From DATFQE01 sp963738205 (GTDB lineage Bacteria; Actinomycetota; Thermoleophilia; Gaiellales; Gaiellaceae), in NCBI GenBank assembly GCA_963738205.1, contig CAVTVQ010000006.1:806001-870000 (forward strand): 64,000 nucleotides of DNA. Direction: 5' to 3'. Both the position numbers and the translations under genes were made by a program. Below the pieces are notes generated by a model that worked only from the letters and a program-made list of their open reading frames with translations, made no database searches and was not told where the DNA came from. Of this stretch, positions 1 through 8,757 are shown piece after piece (within the stretch, counting starts at the first letter, position 1; every line of letters begins with the position of its first letter).

Positions 1-816
1 CCCGTAGTCCTCGAGCGAGACGAGCGCCTGCAGGTGGGCGTTCAGCACGGCGAGGTCGCTGAAGCTGTAGAGCCGGATCCACGGGCCCTGCGGCAGCGCC
101 CGTACGAGCTTGCCGGGGATCGCGCGGAATGCCTTGCGGGCCGTCGTCGCGTAGACGGGGTCGCCGAGCTTCGCCTGCGCGCGGGCGAACGCCTGCGCGG
201 CTACCGCCTGTGCCATGCCCGAGGTCCAGGGCGGCTTCCCGGACCCGAACTGAAACTCGTACTCCCACGAGAGCGAGTCCCCGTTCGGCACGGCGCGGGC
301 GACGAGTGCCTCGGCGAGCAGGCCCGCCTCGTCGAGCCGATTGGCACCGAGGTATGAGTTGAGCTTGGCGAAGTTGGCGAGCGGGTGGAACTGGAGCCCG
401 TGGTTCGTGAAGGCGCGGTAAACGACCCCTTCCTCGTCCTGCACGTCGCGCCCCGACGAGACAGGCCCGTGCGTGCCGAGGTACTGGGCGTTGAAGTCGA
501 GCATCGAGAACAGCGTCAGCGCGCGAGGGCGGTTGTAGCTGCGCCACTGACCCGCGACATCGCGGATGACGCCCTCCAGCTCCTGCGCCCGCTGCCCGGA
601 CAGCTTCCCCCAGACAGAATAGGCGCGCGCGAGCGTCGCGCGGTCCGTCGCGGCCGCATCCGAGTCGAGATGTCCGCGAGCGACGGCCTGGTCGATGCCC
701 TTCTTCGCGTTCGCGACGTCGACGCCGAGCTTCGGCGCCGATGACGCACCCGGAGCGAGGACCGCGAGCACGACCGCGAGAGCTACCAGCTTGAGAGTAA
801 GTCGCATCACGTTCAT
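1..816 (-). CDS. D-glucuronyl C5-epimerase-like secreted protein (3' end off window)
   Basis: The frame is open from an ATG at 816 to the window edge (272 codons), so the C-terminus is missing; a second ATG lies at 807. The N-terminus is a signal peptide: hydrophobic residues about 5-25 ending in an Ala-Ser-Ser-Ala segment. The body is alpha-helical and contains WTSGMAQAVAAQAFARA, which matches the C-terminal domain of D-glucuronyl C5-epimerases (an alpha/alpha-barrel with a conserved SGMAQG-type motif). By family, such proteins act on uronic acids in polysaccharides; whether this one is catalytically active cannot be judged from the fragment. It is preceded on the same strand by a DUF1385 gene, with a terminator between them, so it is probably transcribed separately. 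Confidence 0.65.
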   Translation of the reverse strand, partial: MNVMRLTLKLVALAVVLAVLAPGASSAPKLGVDVANAKKGIDQAVARGHLDSDAAATDRATLARAYSVWGKLSGQRAQELEGVIRDVAGQWRSYNRPRALTLFSMLDFNAQYLGTHGPVSSGRDVQDEEGVVYRAFTNHGLQFHPLANFAKLNSYLGANRLDEAGLLAEALVARAVPNGDSLSWEYEFQFGSGKPPWTSGMAQAVAAQAFARAQAKLGDPVYATTARKAFRAIPGKLVRALPQGPWIRLYSFSDLAVLNAHLQALVSLEDYG

Positions 817-837
817 GAGTGGGGACGAACGTGTCGC

Positions 838-862
838 AAAAAGGTAGCGGCTTGCCGCCGCT
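838..862 (-). terminator. Rho-independent terminator after the DUF1385 gene
   Basis: On the minus strand a 6-bp perfect stem (862-857 pairing with 851-846, loop 856-852) is followed after three bases by five T (842-838). It lies 6 bp past the stop codon of the DUF1385 gene and upstream of the epimerase-like gene, where a terminator would separate the two transcripts. Confidence 0.6.
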
Positions 863-867
863 CCTTA

Positions 868-1782
868 CTAAGCCATTACTTCTACGCGGCGCTCGTCGGG
901 GCTCAACCGGCCTTCGAGTCGAAGCACCTCGCGGAGGGCGCGGATCGAGACCTCGATCTGGTCGAGGGTGGGCTCGCGCGTCGTCAGACGCTGGAGCCAC
1001 AGACCCGGCGCCAGCAGCGTCATCAGCACCCGATTGTCGGTGTGCCTGCCTGCGAAGCGGATCAGCTCGTACGCCAGGCCGGCGATCAGGGGGAGCAGCA
1101 GGATCCGGCTTGCGATCAGCCAGTACCAGGTCGGGCGCCCGAAGAACGCGAACACGAAGATCGCGATCACCATCACCCAGAGCAGGAATGCCGTGCCGCA
1201 GCGTGGGTGGATGAGGCTGAAGCGCTGCACCTTCTCGGGAACGAGCTCCTCGCCCGCCTCGTAGGCGTTGATCGCCTTGTGCTCGGCAGCGTGGTACTGG
1301 AACACGCGCCGCAGGTCGGGCAGGAACGAGATCAGGACGATGTAGGCGATGAAGATCCCGACCCGGATCACGCCCTCGACGATCACGAACCAGGTGGTGG
1401 TCTCGACCGGCAGCCAGCTCGTGAGCAGCGCCGGGGTGACCTTGAAGAGCATGATCGCGAAGCCGATCGCGATCGCGAACGCGAAGATCAGACTGCCGCG
1501 GGAGAGCTCGGTCGAGACCTCGCCGTCCTCCCCTTCCTCCTGTGCGGCGTAGTTCGCCGAGATCGCCAGCGCGCGGAAACCGATCGCGAGCGACTCGCCG
1601 AGCGCGATGACCCCGCGGATGACCGGCAGCCGGAAGACGCGGTGCCGCGCCATGACGGAGTGAACCTGGCGGTCGACCTGCGCGATCTCGCCGTCGGGCT
1701 TGCGGACAGCGAGTGCCCAGTTCGAGGGCCCGCGCATCATCACGCCTTCGAGGACGGCCTGACCGCCGATCGGTGCCGACAT
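868..1782 (-). CDS. DUF1385 family membrane protein
   Basis: 304 aa. The N-terminus has the family hallmark GGQAVLEGVMMRGP, and an internal YHAAEHKAINAYE segment and HPRCGTAFLL segment are also typical of DUF1385. About four transmembrane helices are visible (near residues 90-112, 118-145, 205-225 and 230-250). The ATG at 1782 is chosen because it puts the conserved motif at residue 6; the frame is open further upstream but that part overlaps rpmE. The gene is 11 bp downstream of rpmE, a common actinobacterial and Firmicutes arrangement (rpmE-DUF1385-prfA). Function is not established for the family; a metal- or membrane-related role is only speculation. Confidence 0.85.
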   Translation of the reverse strand: MSAPIGGQAVLEGVMMRGPSNWALAVRKPDGEIAQVDRQVHSVMARHRVFRLPVIRGVIALGESLAIGFRALAISANYAAQEEGEDGEVSTELSRGSLIFAFAIAIGFAIMLFKVTPALLTSWLPVETTTWFVIVEGVIRVGIFIAYIVLISFLPDLRRVFQYHAAEHKAINAYEAGEELVPEKVQRFSLIHPRCGTAFLLWVMVIAIFVFAFFGRPTWYWLIASRILLLPLIAGLAYELIRFAGRHTDNRVLMTLLAPGLWLQRLTTREPTLDQIEVSIRALREVLRLEGRLSPDERRVEVMA

Positions 1783-1793
1783 CGTGTTGTGCT

Positions 1794-2012
1794 CTAGCCT
1801 TTGCGCGCGCCGCCGGCGCGCTCGAGCCGGCGCTGGAACCGTTCCACGCGCCCGCCCGAGTCGAGCAGCTTCTGCTTGCCCGTGTAGAACGGGTGGCAGT
1901 TCGAGCAGATCTCGACGTGGAGCTCGGGCTTGGTGGACCTCGTCTCGAACGTGTTCCCGCAGGAGCACGTTACGGTGGCGAGGACGTAGTCCGGATGGAT
2001 GTCGGCCTTCAT
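1794..2012 (-). CDS. rpmE: 50S ribosomal protein L31
   Basis: 72 aa, full family length. It begins MKADIHPDY and carries four cysteines in the zinc-binding pattern of the Zn-type (C+) L31: Cys16, Cys18, Cys36 and Cys39 (TCSCGN and ICSNCHPF). L31 binds the large subunit at the central protuberance and bridges to the small subunit. The cysteine-rich form is the zinc-replete version. Its ATG overlaps the stop of the upstream dehydratase by 4 bp, implying translational coupling; DUF1385 follows after 11 bp. Confidence 0.95.
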   Translation of the reverse strand: MKADIHPDYVLATVTCSCGNTFETRSTKPELHVEICSNCHPFYTGKQKLLDSGGRVERFQRRLERAGGARKG

Positions 2013-2989
2013 CGCCCGGCCAGGATAGCAACGGCGGTCTCGGGAGCCACGTTGCCGCCCGAGACCACGACGACGATCGACTCCCCCTGCTCGTGCGCGA
2101 TTTTTCCCGTCCTGAGCGCTGCCGTGGCCGCCGCTCCGGCGGGCTCACAGGCGAGCTTCGCGCGGCCGTAGAGGAAGCGCGTCGCGTCGGCGATCTCGTC
2201 CTCGGCGACCAGGACGACGTCGTCGACCAGATCCCTGGACTGCGCCAGCGCGAGCGTGCCCGCGAACGGCGCGTTGAGCCCGTCGGCGATCGACTCCGGC
2301 CGGATCGGCACCGGGTGTCCGGCGGCCAGTGCCTGTTGGAAGGCGTTCGAGCCCTCGGGCTCGACGCCGATCACCCGCGCTCGAGGGCGGCGCGCCTTCA
2401 CGACGGTCGCGATGCCCGAGATCAGGCCGCCTCCGCCGATCGGGACGACCACGACGTCGGCGGCGGGAACGTCCTCGAGCAGCTCGAGCGCGACCGTTCC
2501 CTGGCCGGCGATCGTCGTGGGTGAGTCGAACGGGTGCACGAGCGTCCGGCCGGATTCGTCGATCAGCTCCTGCAAGCGGTCGAACGCCTCGGCGGGCCCG
2601 GCAGCCGCGAGGTCGACGTCGGCGCCGTACGACCTCGTGGCCTCGATCTTCAGCGCGCTCGCTCCCTGCCACATGACCAGCAGCGCGGAGACGCCCTCGA
2701 GCGCGGCGCCGTAGGCGAGGGCGGCCGCGTGGTTGCCCGCGGAGATGCCGATCACCCCGCGCGCCTTCTCGTCGCCCGAGAGCGACGCGAGGCTCGTGAG
2801 GACGCCGCGGGGCTTGAACGACCCGGTGCGCTGGAAGAGCTCGGCCTTGAGATGGACGCGCGCGCCGGTCTGTTCCGAGAGCAGGCGCGACGTGAACGTC
2901 GGCGTGCGGTGCAGCCGGTCGCCGATCGCCTCGCGCGCGGCCAGCACGTCGTCGAGCGAGACCCGTGGCGAGGGGGGCGCGTCACGCAT
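2009..2989 (-). CDS. Threonine/serine dehydratase (PLP fold type II)
   Basis: 326 aa from the ATG at 2989 (another in-frame ATG lies at 2998, and the frame is open to 3070). The PLP lysine is Lys59 in the GSFKPRG motif, and the phosphate-binding glycine loop is IGGGGLISG near residue 180. It lacks the C-terminal ACT regulatory domains of biosynthetic IlvA, so it resembles the short catabolic threonine dehydratase/serine racemase branch. It probably deaminates L-threonine or L-serine to 2-oxobutyrate or pyruvate in the cytoplasm. 2-Oxobutyrate feeds propionyl-CoA, which fits the methylmalonyl-CoA genes elsewhere in the window, but substrate choice is inference. It overlaps rpmE by 4 bp. Confidence 0.85.
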   Translation of the reverse strand: MRDAPPSPRVSLDDVLAAREAIGDRLHRTPTFTSRLLSEQTGARVHLKAELFQRTGSFKPRGVLTSLASLSGDEKARGVIGISAGNHAAALAYGAALEGVSALLVMWQGASALKIEATRSYGADVDLAAAGPAEAFDRLQELIDESGRTLVHPFDSPTTIAGQGTVALELLEDVPAADVVVVPIGGGGLISGIATVVKARRPRARVIGVEPEGSNAFQQALAAGHPVPIRPESIADGLNAPFAGTLALAQSRDLVDDVVLVAEDEIADATRFLYGRAKLACEPAGAAATAALRTGKIAHEQGESIVVVVSGGNVAPETAVAILAGR

Positions 2990-3106
2990 CCGGCACATTC
3001 TCGTCACAGACTCGTGCGCCCGTTCTTCGTACGATCGACGCGGGGAGGAGGCCGGGCGAACCGAACTCAAGGGCGCCGCCGCCCATGTCCCGAATGGACG
3101 TGGCTG

Positions 3107-4801
3107 CTAGGTGAGCGTGTACTCGGGCCCGGAGCCGCCCTCGGGCGGGGTCAAGCGTCCGCCCTTGGCAGTGATCGCGCCGCACTGCACGCAGTTCGAC
3201 GGCGTCACCTCCACCTTGACCGTGTCGTCGCCGTCGCTCTCCCCGAGCGCGTACACCTGCGCCGGGCACATGTGCACCCACAGGTCGGCGAGGTCGCGCG
3301 GCACGCGGTCGCGGATCCGGATGTGGTTCGGCTGGTCGTCGCGCGTGCGGTTGCCCGAGGCGAAGACCGACGAGAGCTTGTCGAAGGTGAGCCGGCCGTC
3401 GGGCGCGGGATAACCCTGGGCGCGGTTCGTCCGCATGAGGCGCTGCTCGGCGTCCGCCTCGAAGTGCGCGTCCTTCGACGGGAAGTGCCCCTTCGAGGCC
3501 GTCATCGCCCCGGCCATGGCGCCGCCCATCCAGAAGCCGCGCGCGAAGGCGGGGCGCATGTTCCGCACCTCGCGCAGGTCGCTCCACACGAAGCTCTCGC
3601 GCAGCGAATCGTCGTAGACGTTCAGCGACCGCGCCGGTGTCGCGCCCCGCTGGAGCGCGGCGAAGGCCGCTTCGGCGGCGAGCCGGCCCGACTCGATCGC
3701 GTAGTGGATCCCCTTCAGCGCAGGCACGTTGACGAGGCCGGCGCCGTCGCCGACGAGCAGCAGGCCCGGAGCGTGCAGCCGCTTCGGCACCGCCAGCAGG
3801 CCGCCCTCCGGAATCGTCTTGGCACCCCACTGCACCCGCTCGCCGCCCTCGAGGATCTTGCGCACGAGCTTGTGCGTCTTCAGCTCCTGCAGCACGTCGT
3901 GCACCGACAGGTCGACGTCGCGGTAGTCGAGCCCCATGACCATGCCCACCGTGACCATGTCCTCGCCCATCGGGTAGATGAACGAGCCGCCGAACTCGCG
4001 GTACTTCTTCCCGCCGCGCAACGGCCACCCCATCGTGTGGATCACGCGGTCGAGCGGCCGCGCGACCTTCCAGACCTCCTTGACGCCGAGGGCCCACACC
4101 TGCGGGTTCTCGCCGCGCAGCCCGAAGCGGTCGATCGCCACGCCGGTCAGGTGGCCCTGCGTGCCTTCGGCCAGCACCGTCACCCGGCCCGTCAGGTCGG
4201 CGCCGGGCTCGTAGTTCGCGAGCGGCTCGCCGTTTCGCCCGCGGCCCTTGTCGCCGGTACGCACTCCGCGGACTCGGCCGTCCTGGACGAGCAGCTTCTC
4301 GGCCGCCGTCTCGGGCAGGATCATCGCGCCAGTCGCCTCGGCTTCCTCGGCCAGCCAGCGGCCGAGCTGGGAGAGCGAGGCCGCGTAGTTGTGGTGGTTC
4401 CGCATCGTCGGCGGCGCCGGGATCCGCAGCGCCGAGCTGCCGGTCAGGAAGTAGACGGCCTCGTGGTCGACGGGGCCGAAGAACGGCATGTCCGACACGG
4501 TGCGGCGATCCTTGAACAGCCGCCGGAGCGAGCGGGGGTTCACCACGGCGCCGGAGAGCAGGTGCGAGCCGGGCTGCTTGCCCTTCTCGAGCACGGCGAC
4601 CGGGACCTCGCCGAGCCGCTCACGCGTAGCCGGGTCCTCCTCCAACAGCTGCCCGAGCCGGATCGCACAGGCCAGCCCGCCCGGCCCGGCGCCGACGATC
4701 AGCACGCCGACCTCGACGCGCTCGTCCGGCGGGTCGCTCGGCTCCGCGACGAACTCGCTCGCGCTGAACGAAGGGGGGAAGTCTGCAGGCCTGACGGTCA
4801 T
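3107..4801 (-). CDS. Electron-transfer flavoprotein:quinone oxidoreductase
   Basis: 564 aa, normal length for ETF-QO. The N-terminal FAD motif is VGAGPGGLACAIRLG (about residues 37-51), followed by QPGSHLLSGAV, typical of ETF-QO/FixC. The C-terminus has CPAQVY and CVQCGAITAKGG, then PPEGGSGPEY. The enzyme takes electrons from reduced ETF through FAD and a 4Fe-4S cluster and passes them to membrane quinone. Oddity: canonical family members end the cluster motif as CxxCxxC; here the third position is Ile (CVQCGAI), so only three of the four expected cluster cysteines are present. It is last in etfB-etfA-ETF-QO and overlaps etfA by 4 bp. Confidence 0.92.
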   Translation of the reverse strand: MTVRPADFPPSFSASEFVAEPSDPPDERVEVGVLIVGAGPGGLACAIRLGQLLEEDPATRERLGEVPVAVLEKGKQPGSHLLSGAVVNPRSLRRLFKDRRTVSDMPFFGPVDHEAVYFLTGSSALRIPAPPTMRNHHNYAASLSQLGRWLAEEAEATGAMILPETAAEKLLVQDGRVRGVRTGDKGRGRNGEPLANYEPGADLTGRVTVLAEGTQGHLTGVAIDRFGLRGENPQVWALGVKEVWKVARPLDRVIHTMGWPLRGGKKYREFGGSFIYPMGEDMVTVGMVMGLDYRDVDLSVHDVLQELKTHKLVRKILEGGERVQWGAKTIPEGGLLAVPKRLHAPGLLLVGDGAGLVNVPALKGIHYAIESGRLAAEAAFAALQRGATPARSLNVYDDSLRESFVWSDLREVRNMRPAFARGFWMGGAMAGAMTASKGHFPSKDAHFEADAEQRLMRTNRAQGYPAPDGRLTFDKLSSVFASGNRTRDDQPNHIRIRDRVPRDLADLWVHMCPAQVYALGESDGDDTVKVEVTPSNCVQCGAITAKGGRLTPPEGGSGPEYTLT

Positions 4802-5760
4802 CCGCGGCGCGCGCGCACGAGCTCGGTCAGCTTGGGCACGATCTCGTTGAGGTCACCGACGACGCCGAGATCGGCGAAGTCGAAGATCGGAGCGTTCGGG
4901 TCCTTGTTGATCGCCACGATCGTGTTCGAGCTCTGCATCCCGACCTTGTGCTGGATCGCCCCAGAGATCCCACAGGCGACGTAGAGCTTGGGCGCCACGG
5001 TCTTGCCGGTCTGGCCGACCTGGGCGGCGTACGGGTACCAGCCTGCATCGACGACAGCGCGGGTGGCGGCGACGGCGCCCCCGAGCGCCTGCGCGAGCTC
5101 CTCGACGAGCGAGAACTTCTCGGGCCCGCCGAGCCCGCGGCCGCCGGCGACGATCACGTCCGCGTCCTCGATCGACGGCCCCTCCGAGGTCTCGTGCGCC
5201 TGCTCGACCATCACCGCGGCGCTCGAGAAGTCCTCGAGCTGGACGGAGAAGTCCTGCACCTGCGCCTCGCCGGCGGACTCCTTCGGCTCGAACGTGCCCG
5301 AGCGGATAAGTGCGATCCGCGGCTCGGTCGTCCACCCCACGTCTGCCATCACCGTGTCGCCGAACGCGGGCCGCTTGCCGACCAGGCGTCCGTCCTCCTG
5401 GACGAGATCGACGAGGTCCCAGTTGAGGCCGGCGTCGAGGCGCGCGGCCAGGCCCGCGGCGACGTCGGCGGAGAGCACCGAGGCAGCGAACACCACCGTG
5501 TCGAAGCCGTGTTCGGCCACGAGCTGGGCCAGAGCGTCGACGCGCGGCTGCGGCAGCGGCGCCTCCAGCGCCGGGTCGTCGGCGACGAACACGGTCTTCG
5601 CGCCGTAAGCGCCCGCGCCGGCCGCGACATCCTTCACGCCCGACCCGACGACCGCTGCAGCGACGTCGCCGCCCTCGAGCTCGGCCGCCTTCGAGAGCAC
5701 GCCGAGCGAGCCCTTCTGGAGCTCGCCGTCGTGATGCTCGACGAAGACGAGCGTCGCCAT
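4798..5760 (-). CDS. etfA: Electron-transfer flavoprotein alpha subunit
   Basis: 320 aa. The C-terminal FAD-binding domain shows GRGLGGPEKF, QVGQTGKTVAP, SGAIQHKVGM and TIVAINKDPNAPIF, all diagnostic of EtfA. With EtfB it forms the soluble dimer that accepts electrons from acyl-CoA dehydrogenases (one is encoded at 17119-18282) and delivers them to ETF-QO. The start overlaps the etfB stop by one base (TGATG) and its stop overlaps the ETF-QO start by 4 bp, so the three are one operon. Confidence 0.95.
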   Translation of the reverse strand: MATLVFVEHHDGELQKGSLGVLSKAAELEGGDVAAAVVGSGVKDVAAGAGAYGAKTVFVADDPALEAPLPQPRVDALAQLVAEHGFDTVVFAASVLSADVAAGLAARLDAGLNWDLVDLVQEDGRLVGKRPAFGDTVMADVGWTTEPRIALIRSGTFEPKESAGEAQVQDFSVQLEDFSSAAVMVEQAHETSEGPSIEDADVIVAGGRGLGGPEKFSLVEELAQALGGAVAATRAVVDAGWYPYAAQVGQTGKTVAPKLYVACGISGAIQHKVGMQSSNTIVAINKDPNAPIFDFADLGVVGDLNEIVPKLTELVRARRG

Positions 5761-6539
5761 CAGACGAGCTTCCGTTCCACGAGGAAGTCCAGGATCTCCT
5801 GCGCCGCGTCGCCGTCGTCCTCGATCTTGCGCGAGTCACCGCGCGGCGGCGGGTCACTGACGGCGTACACCTCGGTGCGCTTGCCGGCCTCGCCGACGGC
5901 ATCCGCGCCCACGCCGAGATCCGACAGCGTCACCGTCTCCTGCGGCTTCGACTTGGCTCCCATGATCCCCTTGAGCGAGGGGTAGCGCGGCTCGTTGATC
6001 GCGTCGGACACGGCCACCACCGCCGGCAGAGGAGCCTCGATCACGTCGTAGCCGAACTCGGTCTGCCGCTTGCCGCGCACCTTCCCGTCCGCGAGCGTCA
6101 ACTCGGCCACCTGCGAGATCACCGGGCGCCTGAGCTTCTCGGCCACGGAAGCCCACAACACCGCGCCGTCCGAGTCGCTCGATTGCTGCCCGAACAGGAC
6201 GAGGTCGGCTCCCTCGCGCTCGAGCGCGGCGGCGAGCGCCTTCGTCGTGCCCACCAGATCGGACCCCGCGGCGCCGTCGTCGCTGATCAGCACGACCCGG
6301 TCGGCGCCCATCGCCAGCGCCTTGCGCAGCGACTCGGCGGCCTTGGCGGGACCGAGCGAGACGAGGACGACCTCGCCGTCCGCTCCCCCTTCTCGGATGC
6401 GCAGGGCCTCTTCGACGGCATGCACGTCGAAGGGGTTGATCGCGGCCTCGACGGAGCGGTCCAGGCGCTTGGTTGCGGGGTCCAGCCGCTTCGGCGCGGC
6501 TGCATCGGGGACCTGTTTGACGCAGACGGCGATCTTCAT
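5760..6539 (-). CDS. etfB: Electron-transfer flavoprotein beta subunit
   Basis: 259 aa. It starts MKIAVCVKQVPD and contains INPFDVHAVEEALR and GADRVVLISD, typical of EtfB, which binds AMP and docks EtfA. It is first in the etfB-etfA-ETF-QO operon. The 47-bp gap to the divergent M23 peptidase gene must contain its promoter; I could not assign boxes with confidence. Confidence 0.95.
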   Translation of the reverse strand: MKIAVCVKQVPDAAAPKRLDPATKRLDRSVEAAINPFDVHAVEEALRIREGGADGEVVLVSLGPAKAAESLRKALAMGADRVVLISDDGAAGSDLVGTTKALAAALEREGADLVLFGQQSSDSDGAVLWASVAEKLRRPVISQVAELTLADGKVRGKRQTEFGYDVIEAPLPAVVAVSDAINEPRYPSLKGIMGAKSKPQETVTLSDLGVGADAVGEAGKRTEVYAVSDPPPRGDSRKIEDDGDAAQEILDFLVERKLV

Positions 6540-6586
6540 GCGGAGGGGGACTCTAACGTCGCGGTGTCGAACGACCGATAGCTGAA

Positions 6587-7558
6587 GTGTCTGTTAGGGT
6601 GCCGCCCTTCGCGCGCCGGAACCGGAGCCCCTCGATCAGCCACCGGACGACAGCCCGAGGTTTCTTCCTCATCCTGCTACTCGGCCTCACCACCGGGTCA
6701 GCCGCAGCGTTTCCGCCTGAGCCGCCCCCGCCGGGCGGCCCCGTGCCGAGGGCGGTCAGCGTTCCGAAGGCCGTGTTCCCGGTCGTCGGGCCCGCGCGCT
6801 ACTTCTCCGACTTCGGCGCGCCGCGTCCGCAGGGCCGCCACGAGGGCAACGACATCATGAGCGTGCGCTGGACACCCGCGGTCGCCGTCGAGGGCGGCAC
6901 CGTCGAGTTCGACTCCGGCGGCTGGGGCTGCATGCTCAACCTGCTCGGCGACAGCGGCACGAAGTACGCCTACGTCCACCTGAACAACGACCTGACGACG
7001 AAGAACGACAACCGGGGCAAGTGCGTCCCGGGCGTTGCGTTCGCAAAGGGGCTGAAGAGCGGCCAGCGCGTCGAGATGGGCCAGCACATCGCCTACGTGG
7101 GCGACTCGGGCGACGCAGACGGCATCCAGCCGCACCTCCACTTCGAGCGGCATCCGGGCGGCGGCGCCGCCACCGATCCGTTCCGCTGGCTCAACCGCCT
7201 GCCGCGGCTGCTGTTCACGGCGCCGCTGGGCGCGCCGGTCAGCCTCGCCCTGCGGGGCACGGTGCTGCAGACGGCCGCGCCGGAGACCCTCAGGCTGAAG
7301 CTCACGACCGTGAAGCCCTGGCCGGTCGGCCCGCGGGTCGCTCAGCCCGGGCGGACGGTCGTCGTGACCGTGCCGGTGACTGCGACGTTCGAGACGGCCA
7401 AGGGCTACCTGGCCGAAGCGAATGTCCTACGGCTGGAGAAGGGCCGCCCGGTCGTCGTGTGGACGCAGTCGACGACGTCGACGGTGCTCACCGCGCTCGG
7501 CCGCTCGCTCGTCGCCGAGCGGGTGCAGCTGCTGGCGCCGGCAAAGAAGCAGCCCTAG
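6587..7558 (+). CDS. Secreted M23 (LytM-type) zinc peptidase
   Basis: 323 aa from GTG at 6587 (GTG at 6599 is an alternative). An N-terminal hydrophobic segment (about residues 24-41) ending near AAA is a signal peptide or anchor. The LytM zinc motifs are intact: His85 and Asp89 in GRHEGNDIM and the HLHFE pair His183/His185. M23 enzymes cut peptide cross-links in peptidoglycan. Residues after about 200 form a beta-rich C-terminal extension of unknown function. It is divergent from etfB and convergent with the enoyl-CoA hydratase gene. Confidence 0.85.
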   Translation: MSVRVPPFARRNRSPSISHRTTARGFFLILLLGLTTGSAAAFPPEPPPPGGPVPRAVSVPKAVFPVVGPARYFSDFGAPRPQGRHEGNDIMSVRWTPAVAVEGGTVEFDSGGWGCMLNLLGDSGTKYAYVHLNNDLTTKNDNRGKCVPGVAFAKGLKSGQRVEMGQHIAYVGDSGDADGIQPHLHFERHPGGGAATDPFRWLNRLPRLLFTAPLGAPVSLALRGTVLQTAAPETLRLKLTTVKPWPVGPRVAQPGRTVVVTVPVTATFETAKGYLAEANVLRLEKGRPVVVWTQSTTSTVLTALGRSLVAERVQLLAPAKKQP

Positions 7559-7566
7559 TCGCTTCG

Positions 7567-8340
7567 CTACCGCCCGCGGAAGGCGGGCTCGCGCTTCTCG
7601 ACGAAGGCCGTCAGGCCTTCCTTGGCGTCCTCGCTGGCGAACAGCTCGCCAAAGCGATCGCCCTCGCGCTTCAGGTTGTCGGCGTGATCGCCCCCGAGTG
7701 CGCGGTTGACCGCCTCCTTGGCGGCCGCGAGCGCGATCGGGCTCTTGGCCGCGAGCTGACGGGCCGTCTCGAGCGTCTTCTCGACCAGCTCGCCCGGCTC
7801 GAAGACGGCGTTGACGAGTCCGCGCTCACGCGCCTCGTCGGCACCGACCAGACGGCCGGTGAGGATCAGCTCCTTCGCGAAGCCCAGCGTCGTGGCCCGG
7901 GCCAGCCGCTGTGTTCCACCCCACCCGGGGATGATCCCGAGGTTGATCTCGGGCTGGCCGAGCTTCGCCGCGGTCGACGCGTAGCGGAGGTCGCACGCGA
8001 GCGCGAGCTCGCAGCCGCCGCCGAGAGCGAACCCGTTGATCGCCGCGATCGTCGGCTTCGGCATCGTCTCGAGCAGGCGACCGGCCTCGTGGCCGAGTGC
8101 GCCCCACGCCTTGGCGTCGTCGACGCCGAGGCCGCTCATGTACTTGATGTCGGCGCCCGCCACGAACGCCTTCTCGCCGGCGCCGGTGAGCACCACGACG
8201 CGCGCCTCGCCGTCGCCTGCGAGCTCGCGCAAGCGATCGCGTAGCTCGGTCAGCGTCTCGAGGTTCAGCGCGTTGAGCGCATCCGGCCGGTTGACCGTGA
8301 CGACGGCGACGCCGTCCTCGCGTGCCAGGTCGACCGCTAT
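7567..8340 (-). CDS. Enoyl-CoA hydratase/isomerase with apparent ATA start
   Basis: About 257 aa. The crotonase oxyanion motifs are AGADIKYM (near residue 63) and GFALGGGCELALACD (near 100), and the hydratase Glu region is PEINLGIIPGWGGTQRL. It hydrates trans-2-enoyl-CoA in beta-oxidation. The conserved N-terminal strand (VAVVTVNRP) lies upstream of the first ATG/GTG/TTG in frame (TTG at 8232). Translation must therefore begin earlier, and no canonical start exists there. The best candidate is ATA at 8340, with GGAG at 8348-8351 seven bases upstream; it overlaps the stop of the cobalamin-binding subunit gene. CTG at 8328 is an alternative. A miscalled base in an ATG is possible. Confidence 0.85.
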   Translation of the reverse strand: MAVDLAREDGVAVVTVNRPDALNALNLETLTELRDRLRELAGDGEARVVVLTGAGEKAFVAGADIKYMSGLGVDDAKAWGALGHEAGRLLETMPKPTIAAINGFALGGGCELALACDLRYASTAAKLGQPEINLGIIPGWGGTQRLARATTLGFAKELILTGRLVGADEARERGLVNAVFEPGELVEKTLETARQLAAKSPIALAAAKEAVNRALGGDHADNLKREGDRFGELFASEDAKEGLTAFVEKREPAFRGR

Positions 8341-8738
8341 GTCGCGGCTCCGACCCGCGCCCGCAGGAAGTCGACGATCTCGGCCGTCGGCGCACCGGGA
8401 GTGAAGATCTCGGCGACCCCCTGTTCGCGCAGCTCGTCGGCGTCCTCGCGCGGGATCGTCCCGCCCACGACGACGAGCACGTCCTCGGCGCCGTTCTCCT
8501 TCAGGCCGTCCAGGATGCGGGGCACGAGCGTCATGTGCGCGCCCGAGAGGATCGAGATGCCGACCGCATCGGCGTCCTCCTGGATCGCGGTCTCGACGAT
8601 CTGGTCGGGGGTCTGGTGCAGGCCGGTGTAGATCACCTCCATGCCGGCGTCACGAAGCGCGCGGGCGATGATCTTCGCCCCGCGATCGTGCCCGTCGAGG
8701 CCCGGCTTCGCGATCACCACTCGAATCTTTCCCGCCAC
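8337..8738 (-). CDS. Methylmalonyl-CoA mutase cobalamin-binding subunit
   Basis: 133 aa, consisting only of the B12-binding domain. The cobalamin motif DGHDRG supplies the lower axial ligand His17, followed by SILSGAH and VVGGTIP, which line the nucleotide tail. It should pair with the separate large subunit (11759-13429) to isomerise (R)-methylmalonyl-CoA to succinyl-CoA or a related acyl-CoA mutase reaction (ethylmalonyl, isobutyryl). It is translationally coupled to the enoyl-CoA hydratase gene by a 4-bp overlap. Confidence 0.9.
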   Translation of the reverse strand: MAGKIRVVIAKPGLDGHDRGAKIIARALRDAGMEVIYTGLHQTPDQIVETAIQEDADAVGISILSGAHMTLVPRILDGLKENGAEDVLVVVGGTIPREDADELREQGVAEIFTPGAPTAEIVDFLRARVGAAT

Positions 8739-8757
8739 AATCGGGCAGTATAGGAAT

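Noticed and set aside
2341..2360. GTTCGAGCC stretch resembling a tRNA T-arm
   Set aside because: It lies inside the dehydratase gene with no matching acceptor or anticodon stem.
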